Of a stretch of DNA of 64,000 bases, positions 1-7,871 are shown one piece after another; within the stretch, counting starts at the first letter, position 1, and each line of letters starts with the position of its first letter. The translations under genes and the position numbers were made by a program. The notes under the pieces are model-generated. The model saw nothing but the letters and a program-made list of their open reading frames with translations. It did not search any database and was not told where the DNA came from. Source of the stretch: Cellulomonas wangleii (GTDB lineage: Bacteria > Actinomycetota > Actinomycetes > Actinomycetales > Cellulomonadaceae); the NCBI RefSeq assembly GCF_018388445.1, contig NZ_CP074405.1, positions 434,001 through 498,000 on the forward strand, written 5' to 3'.

Positions 1-653
1 GCGAACAGGTCGCCGAAGTCCACGACGCCGGCCAGCGTCCCGTCGGCGACGACGACGTTCGCCGGGTGCAGATCACCGTGCACCCACACCGAGGGGCCCT
101 CCCATGCGGGGGCCGCGACGGCGTCGTCCCAGACGGCCCGGACGTCGGCGGTGTCCCGGCCGAGCGCCTCGGCATCGACGGAGCCGAGGAAGTGCTCGAA
201 GCCGCCGGTGCAGTCCTTCGGGTGCGCGCCGCGGTCGGTGGCCACCGGTGCGTCGGCGGGCGCCTCGACGTGCAGCGCCCGGAGAAACGCCGCCAGGGCG
301 TCGGCCGCGTGCTCGCCGCGAGTGATCGACCCCTGGTCCAGCGGCTGCCCGGGGACCCACGTCATGACGGTCCAGAGCTTGGAGAACCGTGCGGACGGCG
401 CACCGTCGCGCACCGGGACGGGAACGGGCAGCGGCAGGCGCGGGGCGAGCAGCGGCAGCCACCGGCGCTCCTTGAGCTGGTGGTCCGGCGTCGTGTCCAT
501 CCGCTGGATCCGCACGGCCAGCTCGTCGCCGAGGCGCCACATCTGGTTCCCCCAGCCGCCGTCCACCTCGCGCAGGGGTAGGTCGGCCAGGTCGGGGTGC
601 TGGTCGCGCAGCAGGTCGCGGACGAGATCCGCGCTGATCTCGCTCGTCGTCAT
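1..653 (-). CDS. Aminoglycoside phosphotransferase-family kinase (3' end cut by window)
   Basis: This reading frame runs from an ATG at 653 to the window edge, so the C-terminus is missing (about 217 residues visible). It is read by hand from the minus strand. The visible C-terminal part contains the APH-fold catalytic loop HGDLHPANV followed by the metal-binding VVDFGDL, so the key Asp residues of the fold are present. The N-terminal half has the expected nucleotide-lobe pattern, including GGWGNQMWRL. APH-family proteins phosphorylate small hydroxylated substrates such as antibiotics, choline or sugars; the substrate cannot be told here. It lies 121 bp downstream of a HEAT-repeat gene on the same strand, with no sign of coupling. 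The family is clear, the role is not. Confidence 0.85.
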   Translation of the reverse strand, partial: MTTSEISADLVRDLLRDQHPDLADLPLREVDGGWGNQMWRLGDELAVRIQRMDTTPDHQLKERRWLPLLAPRLPLPVPVPVRDGAPSARFSKLWTVMTWVPGQPLDQGSITRGEHAADALAAFLRALHVEAPADAPVATDRGAHPKDCTGGFEHFLGSVDAEALGRDTADVRAVWDDAVAAPAWEGPSVWVHGDLHPANVVVADGTLAGVVDFGDLF

Positions 654-774
654 GCGGAGCCACCCTAGTGATCAGGTCGGTCGGACGATCGGAACCGCAC
701 GGCGAGGCGCACGGTGCCGCCCTCCGGTCCGCGGACCTGGTGCGCGCCCGGTCCGCGGACCCGGCAGGCAGTTC

Positions 775-1863
775 TCAACCCCGACGAGCTGCAGCCTCGT
801 GGATCGCGGTGACGCACTGGACCACGACAGCATCGATCTCGGACCCGTCCGGCGTGCGTCGCTCCCACACGAGGTCCGGTTCGACCGACTCGTCGACCGC
901 GCCGTCGGGACGACGGGGCCACGCCAGCGTGCGGGGGTAGGCACCCGTCAGCGCGAGCGACCATCCCGTGCCGGCGACGCGCTCGTCGACCGCCGTGACG
1001 ATCTGCTGCTCGATCTGTCTCGCCGCCTCGAGCGACCCCGGGTCGCACCTGGCGATCGCGAACGCGAGGGCCTCGGTGTGCTCGTCCTCGTCGCCGTCCC
1101 ACGCCCGTGCGAGCTCCTCCAACGCCGGCAGCAGCACGGGGTCCGCGAGCTCTGCAGCCGCCTCGAGCGCCACGAGCCCGATGAGCGTGTCGGGCTCCTC
1201 GATCAGAGCCCGGACCCGGGTGAGCGCCTCGGGGTCCGCTCGACGGGCCAGTCCCAGCAGCGCCTCAGCTGCTGTGTCGTGGTCCTCGTCGTCCAGCCGG
1301 GCGCGCAGCGCGGCGCGGATCGCGGGTGAGTCCTGCGACCACTGGGAGCCCAGGCCGAAGGTCGCCCAGTCACGGACTCGGGGATCGGGGTCCGACGAGA
1401 GCGTGATCAGCGCATCGAGCGCCCGCTCGGTCGGGGGTGCGGCGTAGGGCATGCCCGGTACGGACATCGCCACCGCGCGGCGCACCCCGGGAGCCGGGTC
1501 TCCCGCGAACGACAGCAGCTCGTCGAGCCACGCGACGTCCTCCGCCTTGCCCAGGGCGTCCACCAGGTCCTCGCGGACGTCGTCGTCCCTCTCCGCACGG
1601 GCCGCGCGCACCAGCTCGGGGAGCACGCGCGCGCCGAAGGGTCGTCCCTCCGGGTACCCGAACTGTCCGAGGACCCGCGCCGCCGCCTGTCGGTGCCACG
1701 GGTCGTCGTGCGACAGCGCGCTCAGAGCCAGCTCGAGGACGGACACCTCCGCCTCGACCTGGAGCTGCTGGACCAGCGACGCCGTCTCGTCGTCCACCTC
1801 GTCGTCCTCGGGCCCCTGACCCAGCGCGAGCAGCCGCACCCACCGTGCGTCGACCTCAGCCAT
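775..1863 (-). CDS. HEAT-repeat protein
   Basis: This encodes a 362-residue soluble protein made mostly of HEAT-type alpha-helical repeats from about residue 35 to 270. The repeated pattern is a helix pair with conserved Ala/Leu positions and a DPxPxVR turn (for example GDPAPGVRRAVA and SSDPDPRVRDWA). Such solenoids are protein-protein scaffolds, and no catalytic motif is visible. The C-terminal ~80 residues are Trp/Glu-rich and unrelated to the repeats. The start is the ATG at 1863, which gives a typical short N-terminus. There is no signal peptide or membrane segment, so it is probably cytosolic. Its partner is unknown; the neighbours (a phosphotransferase and a hydrolase) do not suggest a pathway. 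Confidence 0.85.
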   Translation of the reverse strand: MAEVDARWVRLLALGQGPEDDEVDDETASLVQQLQVEAEVSVLELALSALSHDDPWHRQAAARVLGQFGYPEGRPFGARVLPELVRAARAERDDDVREDLVDALGKAEDVAWLDELLSFAGDPAPGVRRAVAMSVPGMPYAAPPTERALDALITLSSDPDPRVRDWATFGLGSQWSQDSPAIRAALRARLDDEDHDTAAEALLGLARRADPEALTRVRALIEEPDTLIGLVALEAAAELADPVLLPALEELARAWDGDEDEHTEALAFAIARCDPGSLEAARQIEQQIVTAVDERVAGTGWSLALTGAYPRTLAWPRRPDGAVDESVEPDLVWERRTPDGSEIDAVVVQCVTAIHEAAARRG

Positions 1864-1973
1864 GATGCGACGGTATCGCTCACACCCCGACGCGGGGGGG
1901 ATACCGTCGCCAACCTCTCGGTGCTCGAGGGCGGACGTGCCCGTGCCGCACCCCCGCGCTCAGTGACCCTGGT

Positions 1974-2810
1974 CTAGGCCGAGTCCTCGAGAAACTCGAG
2001 GATCGCCTCGGCGAGCTGCTCGGGCTGGTCCTCGGGGACGAGGGTCGAGGAGTCGGCGATCTCGACCAGGCGCCCGGCGGGGTAGAGGGCCGCGAGGCGA
2101 GGCCCGTGGTCCCGAGGCATCAGCGGGTCGTCCTGCGCCCACACCACCAGCACGGGACCCGTGAAGGCGGCGAGCCGCTCGGACCAGGCCAGGAGCGTCG
2201 CGCGATCCGGCGCCGAGGCCGCGAACGCCGCGAAGTCGCGCCGGATCGCCCGGGACCTCCTCGCAGGCGCTATCCAGTCGTCGAAGACGTCGTCCGGGAT
2301 GCCGCGCAGGCTCATGGCGCCGTAGGCGCGTGGGCTGTGCCGGAACCAGCGGGTGCGCATCAGCTGCACGACCAGCCAGATCCCGCCCGGCACCCGGGCT
2401 GCCGCCGCCAGGGCCTTCGCCGGTGCGGGCGGGAAGTTGTCGAACGCCTCGCACGCCACCAGCACCATGCGCCCGACGCGTTGCGCGCGGCCCTCGGAGA
2501 CCAGGAACTGGCCACCGCCCCAGTCGTTGAGCACGAGCGTCACGTCGGTGAGGTCCAGCCGCTCGAGGAGCTCGCCGAGCAGCAGCGCCACGCCGCGGTG
2601 CGTCAGGTCAGCACCCGGGCGCATCGGTTGCCGGTGGCCGCCGAGCGGGAGGGTCGGCAGGATGCACCGGTACCCGCTGAGCAGTGGCACGACCTTGCGC
2701 CACTGCGTCTCGTTCATGGGCACGCCGTGCGCGAAGACGAGCACGGGTCCGTCGCCGCCCGTGTCCTCGTAGTCGATGCGGCCCGCGCTCAGCTCGATGT
2801 GATGGCGCAT
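1974..2810 (-). CDS. Alpha/beta-hydrolase, haloalkane-dehalogenase-like branch
   Basis: This encodes a 278-residue alpha/beta-hydrolase-fold protein. The oxyanion-hole motif HGVPMNETQW is at residues 29-38. The nucleophile elbow reads LNDWGGG with Asp96, as in haloalkane dehalogenases and epoxide hydrolases, instead of the Ser of esterases. A candidate acid is in VVWAQDDPLMP. At the place where the catalytic His normally sits (the usual SGHxxPExxP) the sequence reads SSTLVPEDQP, so the His appears to be replaced by Thr. Either the family member is inactive or differently wired, or another His serves. The start is the ATG at 2810. It is cytosolic, with no obvious operon partner. Confidence 0.85.
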   Translation of the reverse strand: MRHHIELSAGRIDYEDTGGDGPVLVFAHGVPMNETQWRKVVPLLSGYRCILPTLPLGGHRQPMRPGADLTHRGVALLLGELLERLDLTDVTLVLNDWGGGQFLVSEGRAQRVGRMVLVACEAFDNFPPAPAKALAAAARVPGGIWLVVQLMRTRWFRHSPRAYGAMSLRGIPDDVFDDWIAPARRSRAIRRDFAAFAASAPDRATLLAWSERLAAFTGPVLVVWAQDDPLMPRDHGPRLAALYPAGRLVEIADSSTLVPEDQPEQLAEAILEFLEDSA

Positions 2811-2840
2811 GGTTCACGCTGACACGTGCCGGCGCGGACC

Positions 2841-2890
2841 GTCGACCGTCACGTGTCGACCGTCATGACCGTCATGAGTCGACCGTCATG
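2841..2890. repeat. Short direct repeats GTCGACCGTCATG
   Basis: Three near-identical copies of GTCGACCGTCAYG (2841-2853, 2855-2867, 2878-2890) plus a partial GACCGTCATG sit just upstream of the alpha/beta-hydrolase start. The rest of the 2811-3122 gap shows no gene I can support. The repeats could be operator copies or a simple tandem expansion. Confidence 0.5.
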
Positions 2891-3122
2891 GTCAGCGTCA
2901 GGCGAACCGCACGGCGACGGCGGGGTGGTCGAGCACGAGCCGTCTACGCCGACGAGCAGCGTCAACCGGCGGGCCACCACCCGCTCATGGAGCCAGGAAC
3001 GTGCGCGTCTCGTCGTGCTCGTGTCCTCGGGAGCACATCGAGGGCGCGTGGGAGAAGCGCGGTCGCCCTTTCACCGGCGAGCTCGCGGTCTTCCCGCTGA
3101 CACAGCTGTCCTGAGCGACGGC

Positions 3123-3734
3123 TCAGCGGGCCACGTTCGTCCGGCTGAACACCTGCTGGACGAGACGGGTGAACGGCCCGACGGTCGGCTCGGTCGGCCA
3201 CGCCGGAACGTCGGCACCTGCCGGCACCATGGCGCCGAGGACCGCTGCGCGCACGCTGTCGGCGTCGACGTCCATCGCGTGCAGCAGCCGCGAGGCCCGC
3301 GCGGCGGGCTCGAGGACCGCGAGCCACAGGATCGCGCTGCCCACCTTGCGCTCCTTCGGCAGGGCGCCGGTGCGCCGCAGCTGCCCCCACTTCGCTGTCG
3401 CCTGGTTCAGTGCCGACTGCAGCTCGGGAGTGTGCTTGTTGCGCGGTGGTGCGCCGCCGGCGCCTCGCGTCGTCGCGGTCACCGCCGGGTCAGGGGCGGA
3501 GAGTCCGAGTCGAGCGAGGTGGGGCGCATCGTCCAACGCGCCGTGCACAGCATCACGCACGGCCGACGTCGTGAGGCCCGGGAACGACCGGACGACCCGC
3601 TGCGTGAGGTCGTCGTCGGAGGCCAGCAGCCCCAGCAGGACGTGCTCGGAGCCGAAGTCGCGCGCTCCCAGGGCGGTGGCCTCGTTCTTCGTCGCCGTCA
3701 TCACCGCGACGAAGGACTCGTCATACATCAGCAT
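3123..3734 (-). CDS. Stand-alone Clp N-terminal (R) domain protein
   Basis: This encodes a 203-residue protein with a duplicated Clp N-domain and no AAA+ module. The first repeat is about residues 5-75 (FVAVMTATKNEATALGARDFGSEHVLLGLL). The second is about 100-165 (SALNQATAKW ... VGSAILWLAVLEP). In ClpA/ClpC this domain docks adaptors and substrates; isolated copies may act as adaptors or anti-adaptors for Clp proteases (inference). The start at 3734 has GGAG five bases upstream; an in-frame ATG at 3728 is the alternative. The start overlaps the end of the upstream HTH gene by 14 bp, so the two are translationally coupled and probably form a self-regulated pair. Confidence 0.85.
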   Translation of the reverse strand: MLMYDESFVAVMTATKNEATALGARDFGSEHVLLGLLASDDDLTQRVVRSFPGLTTSAVRDAVHGALDDAPHLARLGLSAPDPAVTATTRGAGGAPPRNKHTPELQSALNQATAKWGQLRRTGALPKERKVGSAILWLAVLEPAARASRLLHAMDVDADSVRAAVLGAMVPAGADVPAWPTEPTVGPFTRLVQQVFSRTNVAR

Positions 3735-3963
3735 CTTTGCTCCATCTCCGTGGGCCGCGTGGCCGGCTGTGCTTCTTGTGGACCGTCTGGCGCGTCACCT
3801 GGAGCTCCACGGCGATGTCCGCCCAGGACATCCCCTGCTCTCGCGCCCGGGCGACGTGCACGTCCTCCAACCTGTCCGCCAGTCGGTGCAGCGCAAGGAC
3901 CATCCGCAGCCCCTCACGGGGATCCCCCTGCGACGCTGCCGCTTCCACCTGCCTGAGGTCCAT
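3721..3963 (-). CDS. Small HTH DNA-binding protein, partner of Clp-N protein
   Basis: This encodes 80 residues from the ATG at 3963. The N-terminal half is a helical segment (EGLRMVLALHRLADRLEDVHVARAREQG) and the C-terminal half is a helix-turn-helix (MSWADIAVELQVTRQTVHKKH) with a basic tail. The longer open frame to 3999 would read back through the operators, so I reject it. The start codon directly follows two copies of an 18-bp dyad, which argues for autoregulation. It is the first gene of a two-gene operon with the Clp-N-domain protein. HTH/Clp-N pairs are a recurring actinobacterial arrangement, but their target is not known to me. Confidence 0.8.
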   Translation of the reverse strand: MDLRQVEAAASQGDPREGLRMVLALHRLADRLEDVHVARAREQGMSWADIAVELQVTRQTVHKKHSRPRGPRRWSKDADV

Positions 3964-3966
3964 GGC

Positions 3967-4011
3967 TGTCAGCCTGGTCTGACAGCCGCCTCGTGTCAAC
4001 TCAATCTGACA
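3967..4011 (-). promoter_or_regulatory. Paired TGTCA-N8-TGACA operators over a leaderless promoter
   Basis: Two dyads with identical architecture lie at 3967-3984 and 3994-4011, with centres 27 bp apart. On the minus strand both begin TGTCAGA and end TGACA. The upstream one overlaps a -35 TTGACA. The downstream one overlaps a candidate -10 (CAGGCT) 17 bp further on, which is 7 nt before the ATG of the HTH gene. The mRNA would therefore be leaderless, and the HTH protein is the obvious repressor. Confidence 0.65.
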
Positions 4012-4126
4012 CCGGAGGCGGCAGCGGCGCGACGTGCTCCACCTCGCCGGCGGCTCCCTCGAGTCCGCGGACGTCGTCGTCGGCTGTGCCCTGGTCAGTA
4101 CCGGCGTCGGCTGGCAGGCTCCTGCC

Positions 4127-4792
4127 GTGCCTCTGACTGCCGAGCCGGTCGTCCCCGCAGGTAGGTGGGATGGGTCCAGTCAGCCCTCCCTGGCCGCTGA
4201 CGGGCTCGGCCTTCGCCCGTGGCACCGGGAGGACGCCGCGGACGTCCGCGCGGCCTACGACGACGACGCGATCCGCCGGTGGCACGCCCGGACGATGGCC
4301 GACGAGGACGAGGCCCGGGCGTGGATCGAGGGCAAGAACGCCGCGTGGCGCGCAGGCACAGCCGCCGAGTGGGCGGTGGTGGCGCCGACAGTCCGCGTCG
4401 ATGAACCCGCGCAGGAGGGCAGTGCGTCGGCGGGCGGCACCGGTCGCGTCGTGGGGCGCGCCGCTCTGACTCACCTGAACCTGTTCGAGGGCTACGCCGC
4501 GCTGGCCTACTGGGTCGTCCCCGAGGCCCGCGGACGGCGCGTCGCCGTCCGCGCAGGCACCGAGGTGCTGCGCTGGGCGTTCGAGGACCTCGGCCTGCAC
4601 CGCGTCGAGGTCGAGCACTCCACCCGCAACCCTGCGTCCTGCCGCGTCGCCGAGCTGCTCGGCTGCCGCGCCGAGGGCGTACGACGCGGCCACGCGCTGC
4701 ACGCCGACGGCCACCACGACATGCACCTGCACGCACGGCTGCGCACCGACGCGGCCGTGGGTGCTCCATCCTCGGCGTCGGCCACTCCCTGA
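4127..4792 (+). CDS. GNAT N-acetyltransferase
   Basis: This encodes a 221-residue RimJ/RimL-type acetyltransferase. The domain begins at LRPWHREDAADVRAAYDDDAI and includes the acceptor-side EARAWIEGK. The acetyl-CoA motif A region is ALAYWVVPEARGRRVAVRAG, where the usual R/QxxGxG/A is slightly altered, followed by LHRVEVEHSTRNPASCRVAELLGC, the typical end of the fold. I chose the GTG at 4127 because homologous proteins usually start with a short Pro-rich lead before the domain. A GTG at 4034 is in frame but adds 31 unconserved residues. The acceptor could be a protein N-terminus or a small amine. It is divergent from the HTH/Clp-N operon. Confidence 0.8.
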   Translation: MPLTAEPVVPAGRWDGSSQPSLAADGLGLRPWHREDAADVRAAYDDDAIRRWHARTMADEDEARAWIEGKNAAWRAGTAAEWAVVAPTVRVDEPAQEGSASAGGTGRVVGRAALTHLNLFEGYAALAYWVVPEARGRRVAVRAGTEVLRWAFEDLGLHRVEVEHSTRNPASCRVAELLGCRAEGVRRGHALHADGHHDMHLHARLRTDAAVGAPSSASATP

Positions 4793-4805
4793 GGTCGTCC
4801 GGTCC

Positions 4806-4874
4806 CGAACGGGCTGCGAACCCACGTACACGGCGGGCTCTTTCCACGCTCTGGCAGCACAGCTGAGCCGTGGC
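4806..4874 (+). pseudogene. Remnant of a HAD-like hydrolase C-terminus
   Basis: Frame +3 from 4812 reads GCEPTYTAGSFHALAAQL, which closely matches GCEPTFTAGSLHELSEQL at the C-terminus of the HAD hydrolase at 12.1 kb. The match holds at DNA level too (about 44 of 53 bases by eye). No upstream HAD domain accompanies it, so this is a leftover tail of a paralogue. It occupies most of the 129-bp gap after the GNAT gene. Confidence 0.55.
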
Positions 4875-4921
4875 GGGCAAGTGCCCTTGCCGGGCGGCGA
4901 TGCTCACGTCAGCGTGCTGCC

Positions 4922-5320
4922 ATGAGCGCCTTCGTCTCCCACACGACGGTCGACTGTCGCGACGCCTACACGCTGTCGGAGTGGTGGCGGGCGGTGCTCG
5001 CCTACTCGGACCTGGCGGACGACCCCAACAACCCGGGTGACGAGGAGTGCGTCATCCGCGACCCGCTGACCTGCCACGAGATCCTCTTCATCGAGGTCCC
5101 GGACCCGACGCCGGGCAAGAACCGCATGCACTTCGACCTTCGGCCGAGGACCGCGGACCGCGATGACGAGGTCCGGTCGCTTCTCGCCCACGGGGCGACG
5201 CTGCACGAGGACCATCGCGGGATCCACGGTCCACGAAGCGGTTGGGTGACGCTCGCCGACCCGGAGGGCAACCTCTTCTGCGTGCTGCGCTCAGTGGAGG
5301 AGGCGGCCGCGCAGGCGTGA
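4922..5320 (+). CDS. VOC-superfamily (glyoxalase-like) protein
   Basis: This encodes 132 residues with a single glyoxalase-like domain of two beta-alpha-beta-beta-beta modules. The visible landmarks are VSHTTVDCRDAYTLSEWWRAVL at the start, then FIEVPDPTPGKNRMHFDLRP and finally VTLADPEGNLFCVL. The His in MHFDL and the Glu in DPEGN are typical metal ligands of the fold. Members include glyoxalases, fosfomycin/bleomycin resistance proteins and dioxygenases; the substrate here is not deducible. The start is the ATG at 4922. The sequence ends naturally at an Ala-rich tail. It is convergent with the SGNH hydrolase downstream. Confidence 0.85.
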   Translation: MSAFVSHTTVDCRDAYTLSEWWRAVLAYSDLADDPNNPGDEECVIRDPLTCHEILFIEVPDPTPGKNRMHFDLRPRTADRDDEVRSLLAHGATLHEDHRGIHGPRSGWVTLADPEGNLFCVLRSVEEAAAQA

Positions 5321-5378
5321 CTCCGCGTCTGCCCGCATCGCGCGCACCCGGACGCCGGTGACCCGGTGACGCGCCCGC

Positions 5379-6602
5379 TCAGCCCACCTTGACCAGCTGC
5401 CACTGCTGGTTGGTGCCGTTCCAGTCGGAGTACTGGACGATGTTCCCGCCGTCGCTGGTGGAGGCGCCCTGCACCTCGACGGCCTTGCCGCTGTTCCGGG
5501 CGATCAGCTGGACGTAGCCGTCGATCGTCTGGATGCTGAACTGCTGGTTGGTGCCGCCGTGGTCGCTGTACTGCTGGATCGCCGCGCCGTCGGCGGTGGA
5601 GTTCCCGCTGACGTCGAGGACCTTGCCCGACAGCCGCGACTTCACCTTGTAGTAGCCGTTGCCGGCGCTGACGAACTGCCACTGCTGCTGGTTGCCGCCG
5701 TTGCGGGACCACTGGGTGATGCGGGCGCCGTCGGCGGTGGACAGGTTGTACACGTCGATGGCCTTGCCGCTGTTGCGGTTGACGAGCGTGTACCAGGCCG
5801 AGGTGTCGACCGGACCGGTGCCGGGGTTGGAGGTCGGGCTGGGCGTCGGGGTAGGGGTCGGCGTGGGAGTGGGGGTCGTGCCGCCCGCCGGGTTGCCGAT
5901 GCTCCCCGGCACGGCACGCAGCGCGGCGTACCAGGCGGCCGCCATCTTGTCGTAGCCCGTCGCGTTGGGGTGCACGCCGTCGGGGAGGTCGGCGGTGCTC
6001 ACCGCGTTGTACATGTCGACGAGGTGCACGCGCTTGCCTGCGTTGGCCCTGCTCGACACGATGCCGGGGATGGCGGAGTTGTAGGCACGGACCTGCGAGT
6101 CCGCGTACGAGACCGGGATGAGGGTCGCGACGAAGACGTCGGTCTGCGGGGACGTGCTGGTGATCTTGTCGATGACCCCCGCGAGCCGGTTCGGCGCGTT
6201 CGCCAGGTCGCGGTTCTGGCTGATGTCGTTGGTGCCGATGTGCAGCAGCACGGTGCGCGGCTGGTACGTGCGCACCCAGTTGACGACGTTGGCGTCGATC
6301 TGGTCGATCCGCCAGCCGGAGTGCCCCTCGTGGTCGTGGTCCCACAGGCTCGACGGCCCGTTGAAGCCCGACCCGACGAAGTCCGTGGTGTAGCCGCCCT
6401 GCGCCAGGCGCTGCCACAGCCCGACGCGGTACCCGCCGCCTCCGGACATGCCGATGCCCTCCGTGATCGAGTCACCCAGGGGCATCACGCGGGTGCCCCC
6501 GTTGCTCTCGGCGGAGGCGGGCGCGGACTGTGCCACGACACCCCCGGCGAGTGCGACGCAGAGCGTGACGGCGAGGGCCAGCCGTCGAGCAATTCCGTGC
6601 AT
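5379..6602 (-). CDS. Secreted SGNH/GDSL hydrolase with ricin-type lectin domain
   Basis: This encodes 407 residues. Residues 1-31 form a signal peptide (RR, hydrophobic core, ASA cleavage). An SGNH esterase domain follows: block I GDSITEG with catalytic Ser45, block III GTND, block V DGVHPNATGY carrying the Asp/His pair. A Thr-Pro linker (about residues 258-280) joins a C-terminal ricin-type beta-trefoil with three QxW-like repeats (NQQQWQF, NQQFSI, NQQWQL). The likely job is deacylation of plant polysaccharide outside the cell, for example acetylxylan (inference). The ATG at 6602 has AGGAGG about nine bases upstream, and the longer frame to 6716 lacks that support. A LacI-type operator lies 49 bp upstream. 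Confidence 0.92.
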   Translation of the reverse strand: MHGIARRLALAVTLCVALAGGVVAQSAPASAESNGGTRVMPLGDSITEGIGMSGGGGYRVGLWQRLAQGGYTTDFVGSGFNGPSSLWDHDHEGHSGWRIDQIDANVVNWVRTYQPRTVLLHIGTNDISQNRDLANAPNRLAGVIDKITSTSPQTDVFVATLIPVSYADSQVRAYNSAIPGIVSSRANAGKRVHLVDMYNAVSTADLPDGVHPNATGYDKMAAAWYAALRAVPGSIGNPAGGTTPTPTPTPTPTPSPTSNPGTGPVDTSAWYTLVNRNSGKAIDVYNLSTADGARITQWSRNGGNQQQWQFVSAGNGYYKVKSRLSGKVLDVSGNSTADGAAIQQYSDHGGTNQQFSIQTIDGYVQLIARNSGKAVEVQGASTSDGGNIVQYSDWNGTNQQWQLVKVG

Positions 6603-6650
6603 GTCGTCTGCCTCCTGGAGCCGGCCGCGCGGGCGCGACGTTGCGCCGAT

Positions 6651-6662
6651 GTGAACGTTCAC
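6651..6662. promoter_or_regulatory. LacI-type operator GTGAACGTTCAC
   Basis: This is a perfect 12-bp palindrome with a central CG, 49 bp upstream of the SGNH hydrolase start. The identical 12-mer occurs at 38525-38536 upstream of the GH27/GH43 operon. Palindromes with a central CG are typical of LacI-family sugar repressors, and no such repressor gene is in the window. Confidence 0.65.
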
Positions 6663-6829
6663 GCGCGGGAACGCCTCACTGTGGCACGGGGCTCGTGGGA
6701 CGCGCGATCGGCTCAAACGATTAGGTGAGGGGTGTGGGCGGTCGCGCGCTGCGGCTCCTACCTGCAGCGGGACCGGTCCGTGACGCGACCGACGTCTCGC
6801 CTGGTCGTCCGAGTCCTGCGGTGTACCTC

Positions 6830-6861
6830 TTGACCTTCGAGCCGGGTCGAAGGTCTACGGT
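6830..6861 (+). promoter_or_regulatory. MerR-type promoter with 20-bp spacer and dyad
   Basis: The -35 TTGACC (6830-6835) and -10 TACGGT (6856-6861) are separated by 20 bp, the stretched spacing of MerR-activated promoters. A perfect dyad ACCTTCGA-N6-TCGAAGGT (6833-6854) fills the spacer. The MerR gene's GTG lies 6 nt after the -10, so its transcript should be leaderless and autoregulated. Confidence 0.75.
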
Positions 6862-6867
6862 CCAGGC

Positions 6868-7653
6868 GTGGCCTCCTACCGGATCTCTCAGCTCGCCGAG
6901 CGCAGCGGTGTGCCCGCCACCACGCTGCGGTTCTACGACGACGCCGGCCTGCTGCCGGCGCAGCGCACCGCGGCCGGGTACCGCATCTACGACGACACCG
7001 CGGTCGAGCAGCTCGCGTTCATCTCCTCGGCCAAGTTCCTGGGGCTCGCCCTCGGCGAGATCCGCGAGCTGCTGATCGCCCGGCAGGACGAGCCGTGCCG
7101 CACAGTCCGGTCGCGCCTGGTCGCCGGCCTCGAGACGCAGCTCACGGCGACCGGCACCAGGATCGACGAGCTCACGACCTTCGCCGCTCGCCTGTCCGAG
7201 GTCCGCGCCGAGCTCCTCCAGGCGGCGCCTGCGGGCGGGTGCGGTCCGGACTGCGGGTGCACCACCGGCGCGGCCGCGGCGAGCGTCCCCGAGGACCTCC
7301 CAGCGGCGATCCCACTCTCGGTCTCCCCGCCGACGACAGGGACGGGCACCAGGCAGGACGCGCCCGTGGCGTGCGCGCTGGACCCGTCGGACCTGGTCGC
7401 GCGCACCGACCAGTGGCACAGCCTCCTGGAGCACGCACGGCGACGCGAGGACGTCGACGGGGGAGTGCGGATCACGTTCCCCGCCGACGCCGACCTGGCC
7501 GGGCGCGTCGCCACGCTGGCGGCGGCCGAGCAGAGCTGCTGCGCCTTCCTCGACTTCACGCTCCACCTCGAGCCCGGCCGGCTGGAGCTGACGGTCCGCG
7601 CACCCGAGGCGGGCACCGCCATGGTGACCGACCTGTTCGGCGGCGACTTCTAG
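6868..7653 (+). CDS. MerR-family metal-type regulator with C-terminal extension
   Basis: This encodes 261 residues. Residues 1-70 are a MerR winged HTH (RISQLAERSGVPATTLRFYDDAGLL). A dimerisation helix follows. Cys77 sits where ZntR/MerR proteins place a metal ligand, and the loop CGPDCGC (125-131) offers three more thiols, so a soft-metal sensor of the Zn/Cd/Hg/Cu type is likely. The last ~85 residues form an extra domain containing AAEQSCCAFLDFTL, with a further Cys pair. Which metal is sensed cannot be read. No transporter or reductase gene is adjacent. The regulator's own promoter carries the dyad, so at least autoregulation is expected. Confidence 0.85.
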   Translation: MASYRISQLAERSGVPATTLRFYDDAGLLPAQRTAAGYRIYDDTAVEQLAFISSAKFLGLALGEIRELLIARQDEPCRTVRSRLVAGLETQLTATGTRIDELTTFAARLSEVRAELLQAAPAGGCGPDCGCTTGAAAASVPEDLPAAIPLSVSPPTTGTGTRQDAPVACALDPSDLVARTDQWHSLLEHARRREDVDGGVRITFPADADLAGRVATLAAAEQSCCAFLDFTLHLEPGRLELTVRAPEAGTAMVTDLFGGDF

Positions 7654-7725
7654 GCGCAGGCGTACCGCGCCGGCAGCGCCTGCACCGATCGACAGCCAGT
7701 CGGCGGGTGCCCTCGTGATGGGCCG

Positions 7726-7785
7726 ATGAGCCAGGGCGGCGCGCTGGTTCAGCGGTACATCGACGCCTTCAGTGCCGGCGCTCCC
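7726..7785 (+). pseudogene. Possible N-terminal scrap of a SnoaL/NTF2-like gene
   Basis: The frame from 7726 reads SQGGALVQRYIDAFSAGA, which resembles the first helix of SnoaL-like (NTF2-fold) proteins. Homology stops at once and the frame becomes low-complexity. It is too short for certainty. It sits in the 218-bp gap before the 407-residue protein. Confidence 0.3.
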
Positions 7786-7871
7786 GTCCGCCACCGACCC
7801 CGCTACCGCGGCCGCCGACAGGTATCAACCAGCACCACCACCCGCACCTCTCTCCCGAGAGGGGGGCTGCC

